From positions 186,001 through 250,000 of the forward strand of contig NZ_JNZP01000004.1 in the NCBI RefSeq assembly GCF_000725545.1: DNA of 64,000 bases. The letters run 5' to 3'. This DNA is from Streptomyces exfoliatus. GTDB taxonomy: Bacteria > Actinomycetota > Actinomycetes > Streptomycetales > Streptomycetaceae. Below are positions 42,957 to 52,112 of this stretch, in pieces (the stretch's first letter is position 1; each line of letters opens with the position of its first letter). The notes beneath the pieces were generated by a model that had not been told where the DNA came from, searched no databases, and saw only the letters and a program-made list of their open reading frames with translations. Position numbers and translations under genes: made by a program.

Positions 42957-43921
42957 CCGGAATCGTCCTCGCCGTCGACGCCGGCAACAGCAAGACCGAC
43001 GTCGCGGTCCTCGGCGCGGACGGCACCGTCCTCGGCGCGGCCCGCGGCGGCGGGTTCCAGCCGCCTGTGGTGGGGGTGACGGCGGCGGTCGACACGCTCG
43101 CGGAGATCGTCGGCCGGGCGTGCGAAGAGGCCGGTGTCCCGGCCGCGTTCGACCACGTCACCGCCTGTCTGGCCAACGCCGACCTGCCCGTCGAGGAGAC
43201 CGCGCTGCGGACCGAACTCCTCGGCAGGGGCTGGAGCCGGTCGGTACGGGTGCACAACGACACCTTCGCGATCCTGCGGGCCGGGCTCGACGAGCCGCGC
43301 GGGGTGGCCGTGGTGTGCGGGGCGGGGATCAACTGCGTCGGTATGACCCCGGACGGGCGGACCGCGCGCTTCCCCGCGATCGGGAAGATCTCAGGCGACT
43401 GGGGCGGCGGCAGCGGCCTGGCCGAGGAGGCGCTCTGGTTCGCGGCGCGCGCCGAGGACGGGCGCGGTGAGCCGACCGAGCTGGCGCGCGAACTGCCCGC
43501 GCACTTCGGTCTGGAGACGATGTACGCGCTGATCGAGGCGCTGCACCTGGGCCGGGTGCCCTCCGAGCGGCGGCACGAGCTGACGCCCGTGCTGTTCCGG
43601 GTGAGCGCGGCCGGCGACCCGGTCGCCCTGTCCCTGGTGCACCGGCTCGCCGAGGAGGTCGTCGCCCTGTCGGCGGTCGCGCTCGGGCGGCTCGGTCTCC
43701 TCGACGAGGAGGCTCCGGTGATGCTGGGCGGCAGCGTGCTCGCCGCGCGGCACCCGCAGTTGGAGGAGCGGATCCGCGCACTCCTCGCCGAGCGGGCGCC
43801 GAAGGCCGTCATCGGCTTCGTGACGGCACCGCCGGTCCTCGGGGCGGGGCTGCTCGCCCTGGACGAGGTGGCGGCGGGCCCTGAGGCGGCGGCCCGGCTA
43901 CGGGGGCACTACGGGGGCTGA
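42947..43921 (+). CDS. csnK: BadF/BcrA-type sugar kinase (N-acetylglucosamine/glucosamine kinase-like)
   Basis: ASKHA-fold kinase of 324 aa, related to GlcNAc kinase and the BadF/BcrA ATPase group. The phosphate-1 loop is LAVDAGNSKTDVAVLG; HNDTFAILRAG and VCGAGINCVGMTPDGRTARF follow, then FPAIGKISGDWGGGSGLAEE, and the adenosine loop VMLGGSVLAARHP. It presumably phosphorylates the glucosamine or GlcNAc released by CsnH. Start GTG 42947 overlaps csnH by 10 bases. It is the last gene of the operon, closed by a hairpin. Confidence 0.9.
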   Translation: MGLTGIVLAVDAGNSKTDVAVLGADGTVLGAARGGGFQPPVVGVTAAVDTLAEIVGRACEEAGVPAAFDHVTACLANADLPVEETALRTELLGRGWSRSVRVHNDTFAILRAGLDEPRGVAVVCGAGINCVGMTPDGRTARFPAIGKISGDWGGGSGLAEEALWFAARAEDGRGEPTELARELPAHFGLETMYALIEALHLGRVPSERRHELTPVLFRVSAAGDPVALSLVHRLAEEVVALSAVALGRLGLLDEEAPVMLGGSVLAARHPQLEERIRALLAERAPKAVIGFVTAPPVLGAGLLALDEVAAGPEAAARLRGHYGG

Positions 43922-43933
43922 ACGAGGTGGGCC

Positions 43934-43968
43934 GTGGGGCGCTTCTCCGCTGCGGAGGGGCGCCCCAC
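43934..43968 (+). terminator. terminator of the csn operon
   Basis: Arms GTGGGGCGC (43934-43942) and GCGCCCCAC (43960-43968), with an inner CCGC/GCGG pairing, 12 bp after the csnK stop. Confidence 0.85.
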
Positions 43969-44217
43969 CGCCACGTTCACCTGTTCGAGCGATGCCCGGC
44001 CAGGAACCGATCACCGTCCGGGGGCGTATTCAGAGTGAGGGGGTTCGCCTGGGGATGTGCCGGAGACATACGGCACGATAAGAACAAGATCGAGTCAATA
44101 CCGGTGTGCGGACGGCCCCCTGCGGCCATACTGCTGGCCGGGTGGTCGTCCAACGGTCCGGTGATCACCGGAGCACCGGCAGGACCGGCCGACGTCAGCG
44201 ACCGAGGGGGAGGTCCA
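43969..44217 (+). promoter_or_regulatory. leader region of the glnX-glnH-pknG-like cluster
   Basis: About 250 bp without a credible gene. It contains the most A/T-rich stretch of the neighbourhood (about 44065-44103, with ACGATAAGAACAAGA), a reasonable place for the cluster promoter, and a strong GGGGGAGG at 44205-44212 five bases before the GTG. No clear palindrome was seen. Confidence 0.45.
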
Positions 44218-45642
44218 GTGACACACCCGCCGAACGCGCCCGCCGCCTCTGCGGCGCGGAGCACGGCTCCCGCGCCCGCACGCCCGGCCGGCGTGCCCGC
44301 GCAGCCGTCGCCCGCGCCCGCCGCCCCGCCCGCGGGACGCGGGGCCTGGGCCGTGGGCCGGGAGAAGCTGCGCGTCGCCACGACGACGGAGCCCGGCCGG
44401 CTCCAGATCCTCGGGGCCGTACTCGCGCTGCTCGTCGTCGCGTTCGGAGCCGTCACCGCCCTCCAGGTCGACGACCGGGCCACCGCCGCCGACGACGTCG
44501 TCAGCCGCAGCCAGCCGCTGTCGGCCGACGCCGCCGCGATCTACCGCTCCCTCGCCGACGCCGACACCACCGCCGCCAGCGGCTTCCTCGCCGGCACCCT
44601 GGAGCCCGCGGACTCCCGCGCGCGGTACGACCTGGACATCGCCACCGCAGCCAAGCTCCTCGTGAAGGCCGCGGCGAGCACCGAGGGTTCGAGCGAGTCG
44701 GCCCGCGAGATCGCCACCCTCAACGAGGGACTGCCCCGCTACACGGGTCTGGTCGAGCGCGCGCGGGCCGCCAACCGGCAGGGCCTCCCGCTGGGCGGGG
44801 CCTATCTGCGGTACGCCAACCAGCAGATGACCAGCACCCTGCTGCCCGCCGCCGAGCGGCTGTACGCGGCGGAGACGGTACGGCTCCAGGAGGACGAGGA
44901 GTCGGCCCGCACCTGGCCGTTCCTCTCCCTCGGCCTCGGCCTGCTCACCCTCGCCGTCCTCGTCTGGGCCCAGCGCCGCAACTACGCCAGGACGCACCGG
45001 GTCTTCAACCACGGGCTGCTCGCCGCCACCGCCGCCACCGTGGTCGTCATGATCTGGCTCCTCGCCGCGCACACGGTCGCCCGCGCCGGGCTCGACAGCG
45101 CGCGGACCCATGGGCAGGAGTCCCTCCAGGTCCTCAACACCGCCCGGATCAGCTCGCTCACGGCCCGCGCCAACGAGAACCTGACCCTGGTCGCCCGGGG
45201 CGCCGTCCTCACCGAGGACGGCAAGAACGACAAGTACGAGGCCGAGTACGCGGCGAGCATGGGCGCCCTGACGACCGCGCTCGCCACGGCGCGCGAGTGG
45301 GCCGACGACGACGAGGGCCGCACCCCCGTCGACGAGGCCGCCTCCCGCACCGGCGAGTGGCAGAAGCGCCACAAGGACGCCCGTGCGAAGGACGAGGCCG
45401 GCGACTTCGAAGGCGCCCTCGGCCGGATCGTCGGCCCGAAGGAGACGACCGGCCAGTCCTTCGACCAGGTCGACGCGGCCCTGGACAAGGCCCTCGACCA
45501 CGAGCAGGACGAGTTCACCCTCTCCGCCGGGAACGCCAGGGACGCGCTGACGGCGCTGCCCCTCGGCGCGGCGGCCCTCGGGATCCTCGGCGCGGCGGGC
45601 GCCGTGCTCGGCATCAACCGCAGACTGTCGGAGTACCGGTGA
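44218..45642 (+). CDS. GlnX-like four-TM membrane sensor protein
   Basis: Membrane protein of 474 aa. A Pro/Ala-rich cytoplasmic N-terminus (1 to about 60) is followed by TM1 (about 62-82), a first extracellular helical domain (about 83-230), TM2 (about 232-250), TM3 (about 264-285), a second extracellular helical domain (about 286-440) and TM4 (about 444-465). The topology and the position immediately before glnH and pknG homologs match mycobacterial GlnX, which relays GlnH-sensed aspartate/glutamate to PknG. There are no catalytic motifs. Start GTG 44218 has GGGGGAGG five bases upstream; the frame to 43927 upstream is not protein-like. Confidence 0.8.
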   Translation: MTHPPNAPAASAARSTAPAPARPAGVPAQPSPAPAAPPAGRGAWAVGREKLRVATTTEPGRLQILGAVLALLVVAFGAVTALQVDDRATAADDVVSRSQPLSADAAAIYRSLADADTTAASGFLAGTLEPADSRARYDLDIATAAKLLVKAAASTEGSSESAREIATLNEGLPRYTGLVERARAANRQGLPLGGAYLRYANQQMTSTLLPAAERLYAAETVRLQEDEESARTWPFLSLGLGLLTLAVLVWAQRRNYARTHRVFNHGLLAATAATVVVMIWLLAAHTVARAGLDSARTHGQESLQVLNTARISSLTARANENLTLVARGAVLTEDGKNDKYEAEYAASMGALTTALATAREWADDDEGRTPVDEAASRTGEWQKRHKDARAKDEAGDFEGALGRIVGPKETTGQSFDQVDAALDKALDHEQDEFTLSAGNARDALTALPLGAAALGILGAAGAVLGINRRLSEYR

Positions 45643-45653
45643 GAGGGGGCGGG

Positions 45654-46691
45654 ATGCCGAACGGCACGTACCCGCTGGTGCGGCGGACCGCCATGCGGTT
45701 CCGGGGCTGGGGCGGGGTGGCCGCCATGGCCGTGGCCTGCGGGCTCACCGCCTCGCTCACCCTGCTTCCGCTGGCCCACGACGGCGGCGGCGCGGCGGCC
45801 GCGCCCGGGACGCACGGTGCCGGACCCGGCGTCGGCACCGGGGTCCAGGTCAAGGCGGACACCTGCGAGAATCCGGAGGCGTCCCTGCGGCCATCGACGG
45901 CCGACGGCCCGGCGATCCAGGCCGTCAAGGACCGCGGGAAGCTGATCGTCGGAGTCGACCAGTCCAGCTTCCGCTGGGGCTACCGGAACCCGGAGAAGGG
46001 CATCCTGGAGGGCTTCGACATCGATCTGGCGCGGGCGATAGCCAAGGACATCCTGGGCGACGAGAACGCCGTCATCTTCCGGGCGATCCCGACGAACCAG
46101 CGGATCGCCGCCCTGGACAGCGGCAAGGTCGACCTCGTCGTGCGCACGATGACGATCAACTGCAAGCGGATCCAGCAGGTCGCCTTCTCCACCGCCTACT
46201 TCCAGGCCGGACAGCAGGTCCTGGCGCCCAAGCTCGCCAAGGACGTCACCGGCTACGACTCCTCGCTGCGCGGCAAGCGGATCTGCACCGCAGAGGGCTC
46301 CACCGCCTACGAGGCCCTGGAGGAGAACTCCTTCGGCGCGCTCTTCAAGGACGAGGGCGACGGCACCAAGGACGACAAGGACCTGCTGACCGTCCCCAAC
46401 CAGCTGGACTGTCTCGCCAGACTCCAGCTGGGCGAGGTCGACGCCGTCGTCACCGACAACGCCCTCGCGGCCGGCCAGGCCGCCCAGGACCCGGCGGTCG
46501 AGCTGAAGGGCCGGCCGTTCACCACCGAGTTCTACGGGGTGGCCGCGAAACTCGGCAACGACGACCTGGTCCGCCGGGTCAACCACGTCCTGGTGAACTA
46601 CCGGAACGGGCCGTGGCAGGAGGCGTACAAGCACTGGCTCAAGGCGGACCTGCCCGGGATAACCGGGCCGCCCGCCCCCCTGTACAAGTGA
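45654..46691 (+). CDS. glnH: GlnH-like amino-acid-binding protein (family 3 SBP)
   Basis: Extracytoplasmic amino-acid-binding protein, 345 aa, of the glutamate/aspartate type. The N-terminus has one hydrophobic segment (WGGVAAMAVACGLTASLTLL); the possible lipobox (MAVAC) is poor, so it may be membrane-anchored. The periplasmic-binding fold shows KDRGKLIVGVDQSSFRWGYR, LEGFDIDLARAIAKDIL, VDLVVRTMTI, GKRICTAEGSTAYEAL and VDAVVTDNALAAGQAA. There is no permease or ATPase gene nearby, so it is more likely a sensor subunit than a transporter subunit, as in mycobacterial GlnH. An alternative start GTG 45639 overlaps the upstream stop. It sits 11 bp after the glnX-like gene. Confidence 0.85.
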   Translation: MPNGTYPLVRRTAMRFRGWGGVAAMAVACGLTASLTLLPLAHDGGGAAAAPGTHGAGPGVGTGVQVKADTCENPEASLRPSTADGPAIQAVKDRGKLIVGVDQSSFRWGYRNPEKGILEGFDIDLARAIAKDILGDENAVIFRAIPTNQRIAALDSGKVDLVVRTMTINCKRIQQVAFSTAYFQAGQQVLAPKLAKDVTGYDSSLRGKRICTAEGSTAYEALEENSFGALFKDEGDGTKDDKDLLTVPNQLDCLARLQLGEVDAVVTDNALAAGQAAQDPAVELKGRPFTTEFYGVAAKLGNDDLVRRVNHVLVNYRNGPWQEAYKHWLKADLPGITGPPAPLYK

Positions 46692-46763
46692 CCCGGTCCA
46701 CGTGACCCGGCCGGGGAACACGGCATGCAGCAGCCCCTGTACGCGCGGCGGAAGAGGTGATCG

Positions 46764-48041
46764 ATGGGCGTCACGGGACCCCCTGGGCCGGTGATGGACC
46801 GGGACGAGGTGGACCGTGCGCTGGCGCGGCTCGGCGCCGAGCACAAGGCGATCGAGGACTCGCTCCTCGCGCTCCAGGACCACGCGGGCCGCAGACTGCT
46901 CGAAGGGGCCGAGCTGACCGGCACGACCCGGGACCGCTGGGCGGCGGCCGAGCGGACCATCACCCTGCTCTGGACCTGCTTCGACGTGTACACGGGCGCC
47001 CTGCGGGACGCCCGCGAGCTGCGCGCCCGGCGCCGCTGGCCCGGCCGGGACGAGCTCGTGGAGCTGACCGACCGGCTGCGCGGCGAGAGCGTCGTCGTCG
47101 CGGGCGGCGCCGGTGAGCAGGGGCTGCTCTCCGAGCGGTTCAGCCTGGAGGGCCTCGTCCGGCGGATGAACGAGCTGTACGCGTCCTCGCTCGACCTGGT
47201 GGTCACCGCGGACGCCGTCTGGTCGGCGCTGCCCGCCCGGATAGACCTGCTGGCGGCCGAGCTGGGCCGGACGCGCTCGCTCGCCCACTCGGTGGGCGTG
47301 CGGCCCGGGGAGCACCCGGCCGGGGACGAGCTCGAGGAGATCACGGCCGAGCTGACCCTGCTGCGCACCCAGGTGGTGACCGATCCGCTGGCCTTCTGGC
47401 GTCCCGCCGTCGGCAGTTCGGCGCCCGGCGGGGGCCGGCCCGACACCGTGCGGTACGACAGGGCCGCCCTGGCCCTGGAGGACATCCGGCGCGAGATCGA
47501 GGCGGTGCTCGCGGTCCGGCAGGACTCGGAGGACCGGCTCCTGCGGGTGCGGGACGTGCTCTCGCGGGCGGACCGTACGCTCGCGGAGGCGCGGGCCGCG
47601 CGCGGCGAGGTCCTCGCGAAGATCGCCGCCTCGGAGGTGCCGGCCGTCAGCGGGCCGTCCCTGGTGCTCCAGGAACGGCTGGCCGCCGCCGCGGAGTACC
47701 GCAGGCACGCCCAGTGGCACCGGCTCTCGCCGCTCCTGGAGTCCCTGGAGCGGGAGGCGGAGGACGAACTGCTGCGGGCCCGGGAGTCGCTGACCGCGGT
47801 CACGGCGCCGCTCGCGGTCCGGGCCGAGCTGCGCGGCCGGCTCGACGCGTACAAGGCGAAGGTGGCGCGCCTCGGCGCGGCGGAGGACCCGCTGCTCGTG
47901 GAGCGGTACGACGCGGCCCGCAGGATGCTGTGGAGCGCGCCCTGCGATCTGCGCGTGGCGGAACAGGCCGTGCTGCGCTACCAGCAGGCGGCGGCGGACG
48001 TACTGTCCGGCCCGAGAGACGCGGGAGGACGACAGTGGTGA
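46764..48041 (+). CDS. coiled-coil protein of unknown function in the pknG cluster
   Basis: Soluble protein of 425 aa with no signal peptide, membrane helix or recognised domain. It is largely alpha-helical and rich in Leu, Ala, Arg and Glu, with heptad-like stretches throughout, for example ALEDIRREIEAVLAVRQDSE, LQERLAAAAEYRRHAQWH and LLESLEREAEDELLRARESL. Start ATG 46764 (GAAGAGG six bases upstream). It lies between the glnH-like and pknG genes and overlaps the pknG start by four bases, so a structural or adaptor role between sensor and kinase is plausible but unproven. Confidence 0.7.
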   Translation: MGVTGPPGPVMDRDEVDRALARLGAEHKAIEDSLLALQDHAGRRLLEGAELTGTTRDRWAAAERTITLLWTCFDVYTGALRDARELRARRRWPGRDELVELTDRLRGESVVVAGGAGEQGLLSERFSLEGLVRRMNELYASSLDLVVTADAVWSALPARIDLLAAELGRTRSLAHSVGVRPGEHPAGDELEEITAELTLLRTQVVTDPLAFWRPAVGSSAPGGGRPDTVRYDRAALALEDIRREIEAVLAVRQDSEDRLLRVRDVLSRADRTLAEARAARGEVLAKIAASEVPAVSGPSLVLQERLAAAAEYRRHAQWHRLSPLLESLEREAEDELLRARESLTAVTAPLAVRAELRGRLDAYKAKVARLGAAEDPLLVERYDAARRMLWSAPCDLRVAEQAVLRYQQAAADVLSGPRDAGGRQW

Positions 48042-50668
48042 GCGGGGAGACGGGCGTGGGGAGCTGTCAGCGTCCTTCGTGCGAGGGATCGTACGAGGAC
48101 ATGGGGGGCGGTGAGCTGTACTGCGACACCTGCGGGCTCGCCCCGGTGGTGGCGCCCGGAGGGCTCATCGGCTCGACGCCGACGGGGGTGGCCGTGCCCG
48201 GCAGGGGCACCGGTACGGGTGTAGGGGGGCCGGACTCCGGCTCCTCGCGGAGCAGTTCGCGGGCGTCCTCGCGGGCCTCGTCGCGCTCCTCCCGCTCGTC
48301 TCGCTCGTCGACGTCTCGGCGTTCGGTCTCCGGGCGGCTCTCGCGCTCGCTCTCCGGGGCGTCCACGTCCCGCTCGGTGTCGGTGCGCAGCTCGGGTTCG
48401 TCGACCGGCCAGTCCGCCAGGAACCGGCTGGGCGCGGGCCTGGTGTCGATCCCGGAGGTGCCGCGTCCCGACCCGCGGGGCGCGGTGATGGACAACCCCG
48501 AGGTTCCCGAGCGGAAGCGATTCTGCTCACGCTCCGACTGCGGCGCTCCCGTGGGCCGTTCGCGGGGTGACCGGCAGGGCCGTACGGAAGGCTTCTGCAC
48601 CAAGTGCGGGCACCCGTACTCCTTCGTGCCGAAGCTGCGCGGCGGGGACATCGTCCACGGCCAGTACGAGGTCGCGGGCTGCCTCGCGCACGGCGGCCTC
48701 GGCTGGATCTACCTCGCCGTCGACCGGGCCGTCTCCGACCGGTGGGTCGTCCTCAAGGGCCTGCTCGACACCGGCGACCAGGACGCCATGGCCGCCGCGA
48801 TCTCCGAGCGCCGCTTCCTCGCCGAGATCGAGCACTCCAACATCGTCCGCATCTACAACTTCGTCGAGCACCTCGACCAGCGCACCGGCTCCCTGGACGG
48901 CTACATCGTCATGGAGTACGTCGGCGGCAAGTCGCTCAAGGAGATCGCCAACGACCGGCGGACACCGGACGGACGGCGCGATCCGCTGCCGGTCGAGCAG
49001 GCCTGCGCGTACGGGATCGAGGCCCTTGAGGCGCTCGGGCACCTGCACAGCCGGAACCTGCTGTACTGCGACTTCAAGGTCGACAACGCCATCCAGTCCG
49101 AGGACCAGCTCAAGCTCATCGACATGGGCGCGGTCCGGCGGATGGACGACGAGGAGTCCGCGATCTACGGCACGGTCGGCTACCAGGCGCCGGAGGTGGC
49201 CGAGGTCGGCCCCTCGGTGGCGAGCGACCTGTACACGGTGGCGCGCACGCTCGCCGTGATGACCTTCGACTTCCAGGGCTACACGAACGTCTTCGTGGAC
49301 TCGCTGCCCGACCCCGACAACATCGCGGTCTTCCGGACGTACGAGTCCTTCTACCGCTTCCTGGTCCGCGCCACCGACCCGGATCCCGCGCGCCGGTTCG
49401 CCTCCGCGCAGGAGATGGCGGAGCAGCTGACGGGTGTGCTGCGGGAGGTCGTGGCGCTCCAGTCGGGACGGCCGCGCCCGGCGCTCTCGACGCTGTTCGG
49501 CACGGAGGTCCGGGTCACGGACACGGAGCTCTTCGCCGAGCTGACGGAGGACGTGTCGCTGCTCGGGGCGCGGAAGCCGGGAAGAAAGGCGGCCAGGGCC
49601 GTACCTGAGGGCGCTCCGGGGGCCGTTCCCGGGGCTGTTCCGGGTGCCGCTTCCGGGGCCGTTCCGGGTACCGTCCCCGGGGCCGTTCCGGGTGCCGTCT
49701 CCGGGGCCGTGCCTTCCGGCGGGCCGGGGCTCGGGGAGCTGCTCGCGCCGCTCGACACGCCCGCCACCGCGCTCGCGCTGCCCGTCCCTCGCGTCGACCC
49801 GGGCGATCCCAACGCCGGCTTCCTCGCCGGTCTCGCCGCCGCCGCTCCCGGCGAGCTGCTCGCCGCGCTCCACGCCGCGCCCGTGGCCTCCGCCGAACTG
49901 TGGCTGCGCACCCTGCGGGCCCAGCTGGAGCTGGGCGACCTGCCCTCCGCCGTCCGGACCCTCGCCGGGATCGAGCAGCGTGACCCGGACGACTGGCGGG
50001 TCGTCTGGTACCGGGGCGTCACCTCCCTGGTGACCGGGGACCACGAGCACGCGGCGCTCGCCTTCGACGCCGTCTACGACGCCTTCCCCGGCGAGCCGGC
50101 CCCGAAGCTGGCCCTCGGGATCTGCGCCGAGGTGCTGGGTCAGCTGGACAACGCCGCCGAGTACTACCGCCTGGTGTGGGCCACCGACCCGAGCTTCGTC
50201 AGCGCGGCCTTCGGGCTCGCCCGGGTGCGGCTCGCGGCGGGCGACCGTACCGGCGCCGTCGCGACGCTTGAGTCCGTACCTGAGGCCTCGATCCACTACA
50301 CGGCGGCCCGGGTGGCGACCGTGCGGGCGCGGCTGCGGCGGCGCCCGGCGTGGGAGCCGCTCGGTGCCGATCTGACGGCGGCCGCGGCGCAGGTCTCCGC
50401 GCTCCAGGGCTTCGGTCTGGACGCGGTGCGCCGGGAGCAGTTGTCGGCCGAGGTGCTCGGAACGGCCCTCGACTGGGTACTCTCCGGGAGTCCCGGTGCG
50501 GAACCGGGCGGCGGCGCGCTGCTGCTCGGGAGTGAACTGGACGAGCGCGGACTGCGCTTCGGCCTCGAACGCTCGTACCGGGTGCTGGCCCGGCTCGCCC
50601 AGCGGGGCGAGGAGAGGATCGAACTGGTGGAGCGGGCAAACCGCTTCCGCCCCCGGACGTGGGTGTGA
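48038..50668 (+). CDS. pknG: PknG-type serine/threonine protein kinase
   Basis: Soluble eukaryotic-like kinase of 876 aa. Order of parts: zinc ribbon 1 (Cys10, 15, 29, 32); a Ser/Arg-rich linker (about 58-120); zinc ribbon 2 of rubredoxin type (Cys163, 168, 187, 190); kinase domain (about 205-465) with glycine loop AHGGLGWIYLA, Lys240 in VVLKGL, catalytic Asp345 in YCDFKVDN and Asp362 in IDMGAVR; an Ala/Val/Pro/Gly repeat linker; and a C-terminal TPR domain. This is the PknG plan plus an additional N-terminal zinc ribbon. GTG 48038 overlaps the previous stop (GTGA); GTG 48035 is equally possible. Probably controlled by the upstream GlnH/GlnX-like sensor. Confidence 0.92.
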   Translation: MSGETGVGSCQRPSCEGSYEDMGGGELYCDTCGLAPVVAPGGLIGSTPTGVAVPGRGTGTGVGGPDSGSSRSSSRASSRASSRSSRSSRSSTSRRSVSGRLSRSLSGASTSRSVSVRSSGSSTGQSARNRLGAGLVSIPEVPRPDPRGAVMDNPEVPERKRFCSRSDCGAPVGRSRGDRQGRTEGFCTKCGHPYSFVPKLRGGDIVHGQYEVAGCLAHGGLGWIYLAVDRAVSDRWVVLKGLLDTGDQDAMAAAISERRFLAEIEHSNIVRIYNFVEHLDQRTGSLDGYIVMEYVGGKSLKEIANDRRTPDGRRDPLPVEQACAYGIEALEALGHLHSRNLLYCDFKVDNAIQSEDQLKLIDMGAVRRMDDEESAIYGTVGYQAPEVAEVGPSVASDLYTVARTLAVMTFDFQGYTNVFVDSLPDPDNIAVFRTYESFYRFLVRATDPDPARRFASAQEMAEQLTGVLREVVALQSGRPRPALSTLFGTEVRVTDTELFAELTEDVSLLGARKPGRKAARAVPEGAPGAVPGAVPGAASGAVPGTVPGAVPGAVSGAVPSGGPGLGELLAPLDTPATALALPVPRVDPGDPNAGFLAGLAAAAPGELLAALHAAPVASAELWLRTLRAQLELGDLPSAVRTLAGIEQRDPDDWRVVWYRGVTSLVTGDHEHAALAFDAVYDAFPGEPAPKLALGICAEVLGQLDNAAEYYRLVWATDPSFVSAAFGLARVRLAAGDRTGAVATLESVPEASIHYTAARVATVRARLRRRPAWEPLGADLTAAAAQVSALQGFGLDAVRREQLSAEVLGTALDWVLSGSPGAEPGGGALLLGSELDERGLRFGLERSYRVLARLAQRGEERIELVERANRFRPRTWV

Positions 50669-50670
50669 GG

Positions 50671-52053
50671 ATGTCCCAGAAGCCGAAGCCGTCGCACGGA
50701 TTCGCCGTCTGCCCGGACTGCGCGGAGCCTCTGGAGTCGGGAGACCGGTTCTGCGGGGCGTGCGGTCACGACCTGACGGCCGTGCCGGCCGCCGCTGCCG
50801 GTCCCGACCGGCCGACCGTGGCGATCGGCACCCCCGTGGCCTGGCCGGACGCCCCGCCCCGGGAGCCCGGTTCGCTCTCCACCATGACGCAGCACCCGGG
50901 TGACCTGCCGGGCACCGACTCCGGCGGCCGTGACCTGCCCACGATGCCGGTCCGCACGGACGAGCCGCTGCCGCCGGGAGGGAACACCACGGCGGGCAGC
51001 GGGGACTTCGAACTGCCCCCGCCGGACCCGCGTACGGCGGTACGGGCGGCCCCGGCACCGGCCCAGGCCCCCGCACCGGCAGCCGCACCGGCCCCCGCAG
51101 CCGCTGCCTCCGCCGCTTCGGCCACCACCGCCGCTGTGTGCGTGGCCTGCCGGGCCGGGCGGGTGGACACCGACGGCTACTGCGAGAACTGCGGGCACGC
51201 GCAGCCCCGCGAACGGGACCACATGGAGCGCGAGTTCGCCGGCGTCGCCGCCGTCAGCGACCGGGGGCTGCGCCACCACCGCAACGAGGACGCGTTCGCC
51301 GTGTCCGCGACCACGCTCCCCGACGGCTCCCCCGCCACCGTCGCGATCGTCTGCGACGGCGTGTCCTCGGCGACCCGTCCCGACGAGGCCTCCGCGGCCG
51401 CCGCGGAGGCGGCCGGTGCCTCGCTGCTCGCGGCGCTGCCCCGGGGCACCCACCCGCAGCAGGCGATGCACGAGGCGATCGTGGCCGCCGCCGAGGCCGT
51501 CAACTCCCTCGCGGAGGAGCCGGGCCAGGACGGCGCCGAGCACGACCCGCACCGCCACCGCAACGCACCGGCCTGCACCATCGTGGGTTCCGTCGTCGCC
51601 GACGGACTGCTCGTCGTGGGCTGGGTCGGCGACAGCCGCGCCTACTGGGTGCCGGACGACCGCGCCACCGCGCCGGTCCGGCTCACCGAGGACGACTCGT
51701 GGGCGGCGCAGATGGTCGCGGCGGGCCTGATGAGCGAGGCGGAGGCGTACGCCGACGAGCGCGCCCACGCGATCACCGGCTGGCTGGGCGCCGACTCGTA
51801 CGAACTGGAGCCCCACACGGCCGCGTTCAAGCCGGACCGGTCCGGCGTGGTGGTGGTGTGCACGGACGGCCTGTGGAACTACGCGGAGGGCGCCGACGAC
51901 ATGGCCCGGGTCGTCCCGGCCGACGCGGCGGAGCGCCCGCTGCACGGGGCGCAGGTGCTCGTCGGCCACGCCCTGGACGGCGGAGGCCACGACAACATCA
52001 CGGTCGCCCTTGTCCCGTTCACCGTCACACCTCAAGGGGCAGGATCCGCCTGA
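50671..52053 (+). CDS. PP2C-family protein phosphatase with two zinc ribbons
   Basis: Metal-dependent Ser/Thr phosphatase, 460 aa. An N-terminal zinc ribbon (CPDCAEPLESGDRFCGACGH, near residues 14-33), a Pro/Ala-rich linker and a second ribbon (CVACRAGRVDTDGYCENCGH, about 157-176) precede the PP2C domain (about 190-455). Metal-binding motifs are intact: RHHRNEDAF (from about residue 201), VCDGVSSATRPDEAS, VVGWVGDSRAYWVPDD, VCTDGLWNY and GHDNITVAL. It would reverse phosphorylation by the adjacent PknG-type kinase. ATG 50671 lies two bases after the kinase stop; an in-frame GTG at 50665 overlaps that stop and is an alternative start. Confidence 0.92.
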   Translation: MSQKPKPSHGFAVCPDCAEPLESGDRFCGACGHDLTAVPAAAAGPDRPTVAIGTPVAWPDAPPREPGSLSTMTQHPGDLPGTDSGGRDLPTMPVRTDEPLPPGGNTTAGSGDFELPPPDPRTAVRAAPAPAQAPAPAAAPAPAAAASAASATTAAVCVACRAGRVDTDGYCENCGHAQPRERDHMEREFAGVAAVSDRGLRHHRNEDAFAVSATTLPDGSPATVAIVCDGVSSATRPDEASAAAAEAAGASLLAALPRGTHPQQAMHEAIVAAAEAVNSLAEEPGQDGAEHDPHRHRNAPACTIVGSVVADGLLVVGWVGDSRAYWVPDDRATAPVRLTEDDSWAAQMVAAGLMSEAEAYADERAHAITGWLGADSYELEPHTAAFKPDRSGVVVVCTDGLWNYAEGADDMARVVPADAAERPLHGAQVLVGHALDGGGHDNITVALVPFTVTPQGAGSA

Positions 52054-52112
52054 GCGGTCGCCGATCCCCGTCCCTTCACCGTTCGAAGTTGTTGCCCGAG
52101 GAGCAGTAACAG

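Noticed and set aside
44218..46691. Reading the GlnX/GlnH-like pair as part of a glutamate ABC importer
   Set aside because: No permease or ATPase gene is adjacent, the first gene lacks an EAA loop, and the downstream genes are signalling proteins.
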